From: UBA5109 sp965662565
Lineage (GTDB): Bacteria > Pseudomonadota > Gammaproteobacteria > Pseudomonadales > Pseudohongiellaceae
DNA: 22,749 bases
Direction of reading: 5' to 3'
Assembly (NCBI GenBank): GCA_965662565.1
Contig: CBFIHS010000033.1
Span: 1 to 22,749, forward strand
A program made the position numbers and the translations under genes. Under the pieces are notes generated by a model. The model searched no databases, was not told the origin of the DNA, and saw only the letters and a program-made list of their open reading frames with translations. Positions 1-6,921 of the stretch are shown piece by piece (positions within the stretch are counted from its first letter, which is position 1; the number at the start of each line of letters is the position of its first letter).

Positions 1-1605
1 TATTGGACCAGGATGACGAGTGTGAGGTGCTTGCACTGCCGCTTCTATGGTTTCCAATGGTTGGCGTGGTAAGAATTCGTCTACTTCTGGGGTGTTTTCA
101 GCTTCTATCTTATAGCTAGCAACCGGTTCTTCCTCGTTATTGATTGATTGTATTTCATAGTGTGGAGTTTCTAGTGCAGTACTAGGAATGATGAGTATCT
201 TGCTTGTGCCTTGTGCTTCTATTACTGAAAGCGCGTTTCGCTTTTCATTGAGCAGGTAAGAAGCTACGCTAATTGGAACAATAGCTCGTATTTCTGTTGA
301 GTTGTTTTTGTTAATTTCCTCTTGAAGAACTCTTAAGATTGAGAGGGCAAGTGATTCAATGTCGCGTATGCTGCCTTGTCCATCACAACGAGGACAAACT
401 ATTGCGCTGGTTTCTCCCAAAGAAGGGCGTAGTCTTTGTCGAGACATTTCAAGTAAACCAAAACGAGAAATTCGTCCTACCTGTACTCTAGCTCGATCAA
501 TTTCGAGAGAGTTCCTCATGCGGTTCTCAACTTCACGTTGGTTTTTCTGAGAAAGCATATCAATGAAGTCGATGACAACAAGCCCTCCCATATCGCGAAG
601 CCTTAATTGACGCCCAATTTCGTCGGCCGCCTCAAGATTGGTTAGATATGCAGTTTCCTCAATGTCAGAACCGCGCGTGGCTCTTGCAGAGTTGATGTCT
701 ATAGAAATAAGAGCTTCAGTTGGGTCAATTACAATTGAGCCACCGGAAGGAAGTTTGACTTCTCTTTGAAAGGCGCTTTCTATCTGACTTTCGATCTGGA
801 AGTGAGTAAATAAAGGAACCTCACCTTCGTGTAAGATAATGCGATCTTCATACTGCGGCATAACCTGTTGTACAAAACTTTTTGCTTCATCGAAGCTTTT
901 TTGTGTATCCAAGATAACTTCGCCAATATCTTGGCGGAGATAATCACGAATTGCTCGGATAATAACGTTGCTTTCTTGGTAAATTAGGAAGGGGGCGGCT
1001 TTTTCAGAGCTTGCTTTTTGAATAGAACCCCAAAGGTTTAATAGGTAATCTAAATCCCACTGAAGTTCTTCAGTGGCTCGGCCAACCCCAGCAGTTCGAA
1101 CGATTACGCCCATGCCATCAGGAAGGTTTAGATCACTTAGGGATTCTCTTAGTTCGTTTCGATCATCGCCTTCAATACGTCTGGATATCCCACCAGCTTT
1201 TGGGTTGTTTGGCATTAGCACAAGATAACGGCCTGCTAGGCTGATCATGCTAGTCAAGGCTGCACCTTTATTGCCTCTTTCTTCTTTGTCGACCTGAATA
1301 ATGATATCAGTGCCTTCTTTAACAACATCTTTGATGTTAATGCGGCCACTAATATCAGAAGGGTTTTTGCTGAAATATTCTTTTGCTATCTCTTTTAAGG
1401 GGAGGAATCCATGTCTGTCAGCGCCAAAGTTCACGAAGGCAGCTTCTAGGCTTGGTTCTACACGGGTAATTTTAGCCTTGTATATGTTGGCTTTTTTCTG
1501 GATTCGGGTTCTATTTTCTATATCTAAATCGTATAGTCTTTGACCGTCTACGAGGGCGACACGCAACTCTTCTTTTTGGGTTGCGTTAATAAGCATTCTT
1601 TTCAT
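1..1605 (-). CDS. rne: Ribonuclease E, N-terminal catalytic half (partial, runs off the window)
   Basis: This gene encodes the endoribonuclease that starts mRNA decay and processes rRNA and tRNA precursors. The visible 535 codons begin MKRMLINATQ and are open to base 1. They contain the S1 RNA-binding domain (about residues 37-120), the 5'-phosphate pocket Arg-Thr (about residues 170-171, in VRTAGVG) and the DNase I-like catalytic domain. The catalytic aspartates fall at residue 303 (in SIDINSAR) and residue 346 (in VIDFIDM). The Zn-link CPRC has cysteines at 404 and 407. These last four positions are the same as in the E. coli enzyme. The end of the visible part enters the poorly conserved C-terminal scaffold, so degradosome-binding sites cannot be judged. 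The gene is divergent from rluC across a long spacer. An RNase G assignment is unlikely because coding continues past residue 500. The identification is secure. Confidence 0.97.
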   Translation of the reverse strand, partial: MKRMLINATQKEELRVALVDGQRLYDLDIENRTRIQKKANIYKAKITRVEPSLEAAFVNFGADRHGFLPLKEIAKEYFSKNPSDISGRINIKDVVKEGTDIIIQVDKEERGNKGAALTSMISLAGRYLVLMPNNPKAGGISRRIEGDDRNELRESLSDLNLPDGMGVIVRTAGVGRATEELQWDLDYLLNLWGSIQKASSEKAAPFLIYQESNVIIRAIRDYLRQDIGEVILDTQKSFDEAKSFVQQVMPQYEDRIILHEGEVPLFTHFQIESQIESAFQREVKLPSGGSIVIDPTEALISIDINSARATRGSDIEETAYLTNLEAADEIGRQLRLRDMGGLVVIDFIDMLSQKNQREVENRMRNSLEIDRARVQVGRISRFGLLEMSRQRLRPSLGETSAIVCPRCDGQGSIRDIESLALSILRVLQEEINKNNSTEIRAIVPISVASYLLNEKRNALSVIEAQGTSKILIIPSTALETPHYEIQSINNEEEPVASYKIEAENTPEVDEFLPRQPLETIEAAVQAPHTRHPGPI

Positions 1606-1656
1606 AATTTACCACTACTTCTCTAGTTTCAGGGAAGCGGGCAACGGAAGGGTAAG

Positions 1657-1673
1657 GTCTGAAGTGTTCAGAC
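1657..1673 (-). promoter_or_regulatory. Hairpin in rne leader, 52 bases before the start codon
   Basis: Perfect 7-bp arms (GTCTGAA / TTCAGAC) enclose a 3-base centre. In rne mRNA this would form a stem-loop close to the ribosome binding region. It is a candidate for post-transcriptional control, but no conserved RNA family is recognised. Confidence 0.35.
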
Positions 1674-1747
1674 TCTTATGTATAAAATAGGTTAAATTAA
1701 TACAATAACTTATTGTTTTTTATATATTAATTCAAGTTTTAGTTGTG

Positions 1748-1764
1748 GTATAGCTCAGCTATAC
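1748..1764 (-). promoter_or_regulatory. Hairpin in rne leader (second)
   Basis: Perfect 7-bp arms (GTATAGC / GCTATAC) lie around a TCA centre, about 145 bases upstream of the rne start. It may be part of a structured 5' leader. It has no T-run on either side, so it is not a terminator. Confidence 0.35.
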
Positions 1765-2277
1765 GCATAGCTTTTCCTATCTAAACTCTTCTTGATAGGG
1801 TCTGGCTCTACTTAAGTTGTTACCAACTGAAGTATCAATAAACTTGCTTCTAAGGGTCAATTAATATTCTAAATACTGTTAATACTCTGACCGTTTTTCT
1901 TGCTACCTATAATAAATACTAATTCTGTTACCCGGCTTGCCGAGTTAATTTTCCCGCTACTTGCAGGCTCATTTATCTTGTTTGTTTGTGAGCATTCGTA
2001 TATTGCTCTGTATTCATCTGCCAGTTCTGCTGGCTTCACTTATCTTAATTATCTTAAATTCGGTATTCTTTAGAGCTATTTTAAAAATAAAGCCTTGTTT
2101 ATTAAGGCAAGCACTTGTTTAGAGAAGAAATCAAGTAAGGTAAATCTTACATTAATAGCTTTTAACAGATTGCAAGAATAGGAATCTCACGATTCTAGTC
2201 CCTTACTGCTGCTCCCTTGATGCTGTGCTAGGTTTTTTAAGAGATACCCTAGATCATCTTTATCGCTATACTTACTT

Positions 2278-2329
2278 GCTTCAACTAATTTATTTAATTA
2301 ACTGCTTCAACTAATTTCTTTAATTAATT
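2278..2329. repeat. 26-bp tandem duplication upstream of rluC
   Basis: Two adjacent 26-base units (2278-2303 and 2304-2329) begin GCTTCAACTAATTT and differ at two positions. The units are A+T-rich and non-coding. They look like a recent slippage or duplication event in the rne/rluC spacer. Confidence 0.8.
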
Positions 2330-2467
2330 GGACTTAGAGTTTACTGTAAGCTAAATCGTGCGGGAATATAGCAGTAATTCCTTGTTACTTCAATTGTTTA
2401 TAGAAGTTTACTAAAAGTCATATGAATACCTTCTGTTGTAAGTATTTACCGATTAGGGCTTAGGCTT

Positions 2468-2476
2468 TGTTATAAT
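2468..2476 (+). promoter_or_regulatory. Extended -10 promoter for rluC
   Basis: A perfect -10 hexamer TATAAT (2471-2476) is preceded by TGT, giving the extended -10 form TGnTATAAT. No good -35 is present, which is normal for extended -10 promoters. Transcription would start near 2483, about 25 bases before the rluC ATG. Confidence 0.6.
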
Positions 2477-2508
2477 TTTGCTTTGCTCGAAACTTCTTCG
2501 GAAACCAC

Positions 2509-3471
2509 ATGCAAGCTAATGACTCCTTTGCCGCAGTTCAAAATATCAAAGTAGATGACAATAGTGTAGGGCAAAGAGTCGATAATTATTTATTGTCTCG
2601 ACTCAAAGGAGTTCCCAAAACACGTGTATACAGAATCATTAGAAAAGGTGAGGTGCGTGTTAATGGAAAGAGAGTTAAACCAGATTACAAGTTGCAGTTA
2701 GCAGATATTGTAAGAATACCCCCAATAAGAATCGCTGAAGCCTCAGTTGCCACTCCTTCCCAAGCTTTAATAGACTTGGTGCAAGAAGCTATTCTCTACG
2801 AAGACGAAAGTATACTTGTAATTAACAAACCCTCAGGTCTCTCGGTGCATGCGGGTACAGGTGTGAAAATCAGTTTAATTGATGTTCTAAAAGCTATTTA
2901 TGAGAATCAATACATTGAGCTGGTTCATCGAATAGATAAGGGCACATCTGGGTGTATCTTGATAGCAAAAACAGGCGCAGCTCTTCGTCAGTTACAGGCC
3001 GACTTTAAATCTCGTCAGGTAAAAAAAACATATCATGCCTTGGTACATGGTTCTTGGCCGAAATCACTGAAAGAAGTGAATGCGAGTATACAAAGGCTGC
3101 CTGAATCAAATGGTGAAAGGAAGGTGCGTATTGATAATGATGGAAAAAAATCACTCACTTACTTTAGCGTTTTGAAGTCCTACAAAGAGCATAGTTTGCT
3201 TTTGGCTGCGCCACATACAGGTAGAACTCATCAGATTCGAGTTCATGCGGCGTTTGTTGGTCATCCTGTATGTGGAGACGACAAATACAGTTCTAAGAAG
3301 CAATTAGGGTCGGCGGCAAAATTAGGTATTCAACGTCTATGCTTACATGCTGCATCTTTAGAGTTATTGCATCCAGAAACTGGTAAGCCATTAACTGTAA
3401 ATGCACCTTATGATGAAAAGTTTACATCTGCACTGTCTGTATGCAGTCGCCTTTCAGGTAAAAAAGGTTGA
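2509..3471 (+). CDS. rluC: Ribosomal large subunit pseudouridine synthase C
   Basis: RluC converts uridines of 23S rRNA to pseudouridine; in E. coli the sites are 955, 2504 and 2580 near the peptidyl transferase centre. The 320-residue protein has an N-terminal S4 RNA-binding domain (about residues 20-75, ending KLQLADIVRI) and a RluA-family catalytic domain from about residue 95. The catalytic motif HRIDKGTSG carries Asp143, and the later GRTHQIRVH motif is intact. Position divergent from rne is the usual gammaproteobacterial context and favours RluC over RluD or RluA. The start at 2509 fits an extended -10 promoter with a short leader, although no strong Shine-Dalgarno is seen. Confidence 0.95.
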   Translation: MQANDSFAAVQNIKVDDNSVGQRVDNYLLSRLKGVPKTRVYRIIRKGEVRVNGKRVKPDYKLQLADIVRIPPIRIAEASVATPSQALIDLVQEAILYEDESILVINKPSGLSVHAGTGVKISLIDVLKAIYENQYIELVHRIDKGTSGCILIAKTGAALRQLQADFKSRQVKKTYHALVHGSWPKSLKEVNASIQRLPESNGERKVRIDNDGKKSLTYFSVLKSYKEHSLLLAAPHTGRTHQIRVHAAFVGHPVCGDDKYSSKKQLGSAAKLGIQRLCLHAASLELLHPETGKPLTVNAPYDEKFTSALSVCSRLSGKKG

Positions 3472-3510
3472 ATAATCAGTAGCTTCTAGTAAAAAAACTA
3501 ATAAATTCCT

Positions 3511-3539
3511 TTGACAGAGGGCTGCACTGTCCCTATCAT
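3511..3539 (+). promoter_or_regulatory. Near-consensus sigma-70 promoter of the yceD-rpmF unit
   Basis: A consensus -35 TTGACA (3511-3516) and a -10 TATCAT (3534-3539) are separated by exactly 17 bases. Transcription is predicted to begin around 3546-3548, essentially on the yceD ATG at 3548. The mRNA would therefore be leaderless or nearly so. Confidence 0.8.
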
Positions 3540-3547
3540 GCGCGCCT

Positions 3548-4123
3548 ATGTTGAAACAGTCTTTTCCTGAAACAATAGAGATACGAAAATTCATCTCTAA
3601 AGAAGCTGTTTTGAAAACGCTTTTGCCTTTGTCTTTGTTTCAACGCTTTAGGGAATATTTACACAAAAGTGAAGCTGAACAGAGTCAGGATGTTGCTGTA
3701 GATCTTCAGTTTATTAAAGATCCGATTGGGCGCAATATAATATCGGGCTCAGCGGAAGTAAGTATTGAGCTTACTTGTCAGCGTTGTCTTAAAGGTGTAC
3801 GTCATGAGCTGGCTTCAAAATTAACTGTCCAAGTATTGGACGAAGCTAAACTTAAGGAAGAAACTGGGGATAGGGAGCTTGACGAGAACGAGTTAGATGT
3901 CGTTTTTTCCCAAGGTGGTGATTTAGATTTACTCGCTGTAGTTGAAGATGAGCTTATAGTGAGTTTGCCGATAGTGGTTTATCACGAAGAGCAAGATTGC
4001 AACAAAGCATTTAGGCAATTAAAAGCAGAAGCTGATGCCGAACAGAATAGAGAAAGCCCATTTGCCGAATTGGAAGTCCTCAAAAGGCAGATGAGTGAAA
4101 CAAAAAACACAAGCGAGGATTGA
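3548..4123 (+). CDS. yceD: YceD / DUF177 family, 23S rRNA accumulation protein
   Basis: YceD (DUF177) is a conserved bacterial protein needed for normal 23S rRNA accumulation and is almost always coupled to rpmF. The 191-residue product shows the family motif TCQRCL (Cys77, Cys80). It also has the acidic block VVEDELIVSLPIV (residues 131-143), a third cysteine at 151 near His146, and the C-terminal FAELEVLKRQ signature. The two CxxC cysteines plus Cys151 may bind metal, but that is inference. No Shine-Dalgarno precedes the ATG, and the promoter sits directly against it. rpmF follows 90 bases downstream. The E. coli homologue is slightly shorter. Confidence 0.92.
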   Translation: MLKQSFPETIEIRKFISKEAVLKTLLPLSLFQRFREYLHKSEAEQSQDVAVDLQFIKDPIGRNIISGSAEVSIELTCQRCLKGVRHELASKLTVQVLDEAKLKEETGDRELDENELDVVFSQGGDLDLLAVVEDELIVSLPIVVYHEEQDCNKAFRQLKAEADAEQNRESPFAELEVLKRQMSETKNTSED

Positions 4124-4213
4124 GGTTTTTAAATAAATACTCGTAGCAAGTCATAGAATTTAGTAGAATTAGCACATTAGTATTAACTAATAGAATAGCA
4201 AAGGAGTAACCCA

Positions 4214-4393
4214 ATGGCGGTTCAAAAAAGTAAAGTTACACGTTCAAGACGTAATATGCGTAGATCGCATGATTCACTGGGTACTGCAACAGTTTCTACT
4301 GACGCAACTACTGGTGAGCGTCATCGTCGTCATCATATGAGTCCTGATGGTTTCTATAAAGGACGTCAAGTTATTCAAACTAACGACGATTAA
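4214..4393 (+). CDS. rpmF: 50S ribosomal protein L32
   Basis: This 59-residue protein, MAVQKSKVTRSRRNMRRSHD at its N-terminus, is a clear bL32. It has the conserved basic head, the HHMSPDGFYKG segment and a C-terminus ending NDD. It lacks the four zinc-binding cysteines found in some L32 paralogues, so it is the zinc-independent form typical of gammaproteobacteria. A strong Shine-Dalgarno AAGGAGT lies 7 bases before the ATG. The gene sits between yceD and a transcription terminator. In most relatives plsX would come next, but here fabD follows. Confidence 0.98.
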   Translation: MAVQKSKVTRSRRNMRRSHDSLGTATVSTDATTGERHRRHHMSPDGFYKGRQVIQTNDD

Positions 4394-4395
4394 AG

Positions 4396-4436
4396 CTCTT
4401 AAGATTGATCTATAAAAGACCAGTCTTTGTTAAGAG
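4396..4436 (+). repeat. Inverted repeat just after rpmF
   Basis: Arms CTCTTAA (4396-4402) and TTAAGAG (4430-4436) enclose a smaller hairpin AAAGA/TCTTT (about 4415-4428). Together with the terminator downstream this gives the rpmF mRNA a structured 3' end, possibly a stability element. Confidence 0.4.
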
Positions 4437-4447
4437 TCATATCATTG

Positions 4448-4473
4448 AAAAGCAGCTTAATAGGCTGCTTTTT
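4448..4473 (+). terminator. Intrinsic terminator between rpmF and fabD
   Basis: The stem AAAAGCAGC / GCTGCTTTT (4448-4456 with 4464-4472) has a 7-base loop and ends in a T-run. It is a good Rho-independent terminator, separating the rpmF unit from the fab genes. Confidence 0.85.
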
Positions 4474-4526
4474 ATTGTTTGAGTTTTACGAAAGTGATTT
4501 CAGTTTAAAAACAGGTGTCTAGTTAA

Positions 4527-5459
4527 ATGCAAACAGATTTAGCTTTTATTTTTCCGGGCCAAGGCTCTCAAAAGCAAGGGATGTTGTCGGACCTTCAAGA
4601 TCAAAGCGTCGTTGTTGACACTTTTGCGCAGGCATCAGAGGTCTTAGGATATGACCTGTGGGCGCTCTGCCAAAATGATCCAGATAATAAATTGTCTCTA
4701 ACGCATATTACCCAGCCGGCAATTTTGACTGCTTCAGTTGCCTTATGGAGGCTTTGGTTGTCTCAGAATGGAGTAACACCTTCTTTAATGGCTGGGCATA
4801 GTTTAGGAGAGTATTCGGCGCTTGTATGTGCTGGCATTCTTGGTTTTGAAGATGCTGTAGGCTTAGTACAAAAACGGGGTGAATTCATGCAAAGCGCTGT
4901 TCCAGTCGGTTTGGGCGCAATGGCAGCCATAGTTGGGCTCAATGATGAAGCTGTTATTGAAGCTTGCAAAGACTCTGAAGAGGGGCAGGTTGTCGATGCT
5001 GTAAACTTTAACTCACCAGGCCAAGTAGTGATTGCCGGGCATTCTGAGGCAGTTGAAAGAGCAATGCTGGCTTGTAAGGAAAAAGGCGCTAAGCGAGCTT
5101 TGCCCTTACCAGTAAGCGCCCCTTTTCATTCGTCGCTTATGTTGCCAGCAGCCGAGCGATTTGCCGAACTCCTTAAAGGCATTGAATTGCAGGTTTCAGA
5201 TACTCCAGTTCTTCAAAATTATGGACTCGAGAAAACGACTGATAATTTGGAATTGATTAAAGATAACCTTATTAAGCAAATCTATAGCCCAGTTCCTTGG
5301 GTGGAAACTATCAATAAATTTAGCCAGCAAGGTATTACTAAAGTTGTTGAGGCAGGGCCTGGTAAGGTTTTAAGCGGGTTAAATAAACGTATTGCCTCAG
5401 ATATGGAAGCGTTTTCAATTAATGATTTGGCAAGCTTAGAATCTGTCTTAGGTGCTTAA
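4527..5459 (+). CDS. fabD: Malonyl-CoA:ACP transacylase
   Basis: FabD transfers malonyl groups from malonyl-CoA to acyl carrier protein, supplying the extender unit for fatty acid synthesis. The 310-residue protein contains the N-terminal FPGQGSQ motif and the nucleophile motif GHSLGEY with Ser92. Arg117 lies in VQKRGEF and the catalytic His201 in APFHSSLM. All three residues carry the same numbers as in E. coli FabD. The gene heads the fabD-fabG pair, with fabG 51 bases downstream. The Shine-Dalgarno is weak (AGGTG about 10 bases before the ATG). The usual upstream partners plsX and fabH are missing from this locus. Confidence 0.97.
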   Translation: MQTDLAFIFPGQGSQKQGMLSDLQDQSVVVDTFAQASEVLGYDLWALCQNDPDNKLSLTHITQPAILTASVALWRLWLSQNGVTPSLMAGHSLGEYSALVCAGILGFEDAVGLVQKRGEFMQSAVPVGLGAMAAIVGLNDEAVIEACKDSEEGQVVDAVNFNSPGQVVIAGHSEAVERAMLACKEKGAKRALPLPVSAPFHSSLMLPAAERFAELLKGIELQVSDTPVLQNYGLEKTTDNLELIKDNLIKQIYSPVPWVETINKFSQQGITKVVEAGPGKVLSGLNKRIASDMEAFSINDLASLESVLGA

Positions 5460-5510
5460 GAATATTTTGCCAAAAAGCTTTCAAATACAGGATTAAAAAT
5501 AGGGGAAATC

Positions 5511-6257
5511 ATGAGCAGTGAATCAAAGATTGCAGTAGTGACTGGCGCCAGTCGTGGCATAGGCAAATCTATAGCTTTGGAATTAGGAAAAGTTCATGGC
5601 TGTATAGTTTTGGGTACTGCGACGTCTGAGAATGGCGCTAATAATATTTCCTCTTACTTATCAGAGGCTGGCGTGAACGGCAAAGGTTATTGCTTGAATG
5701 TAACTGAAGAGTCTTCAATAGAAGCATTCGTTAAAGCTATTCAGGATGACTTTGGTGCTCCGGTAATCCTTGTTAATAATGCTGGTGTTACAAAAGATAA
5801 TATCCTCATGCGAATGAAGCCTGAAGAATGGAGTGATGTTATTGAAACTAACTTAAGTTCTATTTATAGAGTTTCCAAAGCTCTAGTACGCGGTATGACT
5901 AAAGCTCGCTGGGGAAGAATCATTAATATCAGCTCTGTGGTTGGTTCAAGTGGCAATATGGGGCAGTCTAATTATGCGGCATCAAAGGCTGGGGTTGAGG
6001 GTTTTTCAAGGGCTCTTGCACTTGAACTCGGTTCTCGTGGCATAACGGTAAATTCTGTTGCACCTGGATTTATTGATACGGATATGACTAAAGAAATTAG
6101 CGAAGAGCACAGTAAAGTCTTACTAAGCAGGGTGCCTTTAGGGCGCTATGGTCAACCGGAAGAGATTGCGGCTACTGTCGGTTTTCTAGCTTCCGAACAA
6201 GCTGCGTACATTACAGGGGAAACACTTCATGTAAATGGCGGTATGTACATGAGTTAA
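5511..6257 (+). CDS. fabG: 3-oxoacyl-ACP reductase
   Basis: FabG performs the NADPH-dependent first reduction of each fatty acid elongation cycle. The 248-residue short-chain dehydrogenase has the cofactor motif TGASRGIG (residues 11-18), NNAG (89-92) and a catalytic set of Asn114, Ser142, Tyr155 and Lys159 (YAASK). The C-terminus ITGETLHVNGGMYM is typical of housekeeping FabG. A good Shine-Dalgarno (AGGGGA) lies 6 bases before the ATG. It is followed by a terminator before acpP. Position between fabD and acpP makes the housekeeping assignment secure. Confidence 0.97.
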   Translation: MSSESKIAVVTGASRGIGKSIALELGKVHGCIVLGTATSENGANNISSYLSEAGVNGKGYCLNVTEESSIEAFVKAIQDDFGAPVILVNNAGVTKDNILMRMKPEEWSDVIETNLSSIYRVSKALVRGMTKARWGRIINISSVVGSSGNMGQSNYAASKAGVEGFSRALALELGSRGITVNSVAPGFIDTDMTKEISEEHSKVLLSRVPLGRYGQPEEIAATVGFLASEQAAYITGETLHVNGGMYMS

Positions 6258-6576
6258 AGTAAAAAATTGGCTTGATTAAGCTTACAAAGTCGCAAAAAAA
6301 AGGTAAACTTGCACCCACAAATTAAGCTTATACTGTTTTTAATGGTGTTAAAAATATCATTATTAAAAATAAAGCAGAAAAAAGCCCTGAATATTGGCTT
6401 TTTTATACAGGCTTATTATTTCTTTGAGTGTTGGTTATAAGTGTTGGTTAATAGTTTAAAACCAGTAAGAATTAAGTAGAAAAGATATACTGAATAGTAT
6501 AAAAATTGGCAAAGATTTATTTAAAGTAATAGATTGGCGTTTATTATCATATTCAAATTACCAGGAGCAAAAAAAT
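6258..6576 (+). other. fabG-acpP spacer with terminator and probable acpP leader
   Basis: This 319-base non-coding stretch holds the fabG terminator at 6378-6404 and a 13-bp imperfect tandem repeat (6428-6440 and 6441-6453, GTGTTGGTTATAA-like). It ends with the acpP Shine-Dalgarno AGGAG (6563-6567). Possible -10 elements (TATACT at 6486-6491, TATAAA at 6498-6503) lack a matching -35, so the acpP promoter is not assigned. A separate acpP promoter is expected because the terminator intervenes. Confidence 0.5.
6378..6404 (+). terminator. Intrinsic terminator after fabG
   Basis: Perfect 9-bp arms AAAAAAGCC / GGCTTTTTT enclose a 9-base loop, and the 3' arm provides the T-run. It isolates acpP from fabD-fabG transcription. 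Confidence 0.85.
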
Positions 6577-6810
6577 ATGAGTAGTGTTGAAGAACGAGTA
6601 AGAAAGATAGTTTCTGAGCAGCTCGGTGCTAAAGAAGAAGAAGTGAATAATGCCGCTTCATTTGTGGAGGACCTAGGTGCAGACTCTCTTGATACTGTCG
6701 AGTTAGTAATGGCTTTGGAGGAGGAGTTTGAAACAGAAATTCCTGATGAGGAAGCTGAAAAAATCACTACCGTACAACTTGCTATTGACTACATTAACGC
6801 CAATCTTTAA
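6577..6810 (+). CDS. acpP: Acyl carrier protein
   Basis: This small acidic 77-residue protein carries the growing acyl chain on a 4'-phosphopantetheine attached to Ser37, in the motif GADSLDTVELVMALEEEF. Length, acidity and the conserved helix II sequence match housekeeping AcpP. A strong AGGAG ribosome binding site lies 9 bases upstream. The gene stands between two intrinsic terminators (after fabG and before fabF), so it can be expressed as a separate abundant transcript. That is consistent with ACP being needed in large excess over the enzymes. Confidence 0.98.
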   Translation: MSSVEERVRKIVSEQLGAKEEEVNNAASFVEDLGADSLDTVELVMALEEEFETEIPDEEAEKITTVQLAIDYINANL

Positions 6811-6828
6811 GAGAAGGCATTAGTCCCC

Positions 6829-6867
6829 AAAAAGCTACCCTTGGTTTTGCTAAGAGTGGCTTTTTTT
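6829..6867 (+). terminator. Intrinsic terminator or attenuator between acpP and fabF
   Basis: A 14-position stem (6829-6842 with 6852-6865, one mismatch and one G-U pair) with a 9-base loop ends in seven T residues. It lies only 54 bases before fabF. No obvious separate fabF promoter was seen, so partial read-through may set the acpP to fabF ratio. Confidence 0.75.
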
Positions 6868-6921
6868 GTTTTTAGTCATTAATTTATAAATTTCCCTTTG
6901 CTTGCTTTTGAGGGCTAGAGT

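Larger units (their letters stand above)
1606..2508. other. Long non-coding spacer between rne and rluC, probable rne 5' leader
   Basis: No credible coding region is seen on either strand in these 0.9 kb. The stretch is A+T-rich with scattered short inverted repeats: 1657-1673 (7-bp arms), 1748-1764 (7-bp arms), 2020-2034 (5-bp arms) and 2092-2108 (5-bp arms, followed on the minus strand by a T-rich run). It also has a 26-bp tandem duplication at 2278-2329 and a 9-bp tandem repeat at 2040-2057. In E. coli, rne has a long 5' untranslated leader whose hairpins mediate autoregulation by RNase E. The size and hairpin content here fit that role by analogy only. An rne promoter could not be placed confidently. 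Confidence 0.6.

Noticed and set aside
359..1543. Plus-strand open frames at 359-550 and 1301-1543
   Set aside because: Both lie antisense to the RNase E gene, whose catalytic residues are clearly encoded on the minus strand.
1740..1800. tRNA-like fragment in the rne leader (TAGCTCAG motif)
   Set aside because: No acceptor, anticodon or T-arm can be paired around it; it is just part of a 7-bp hairpin.
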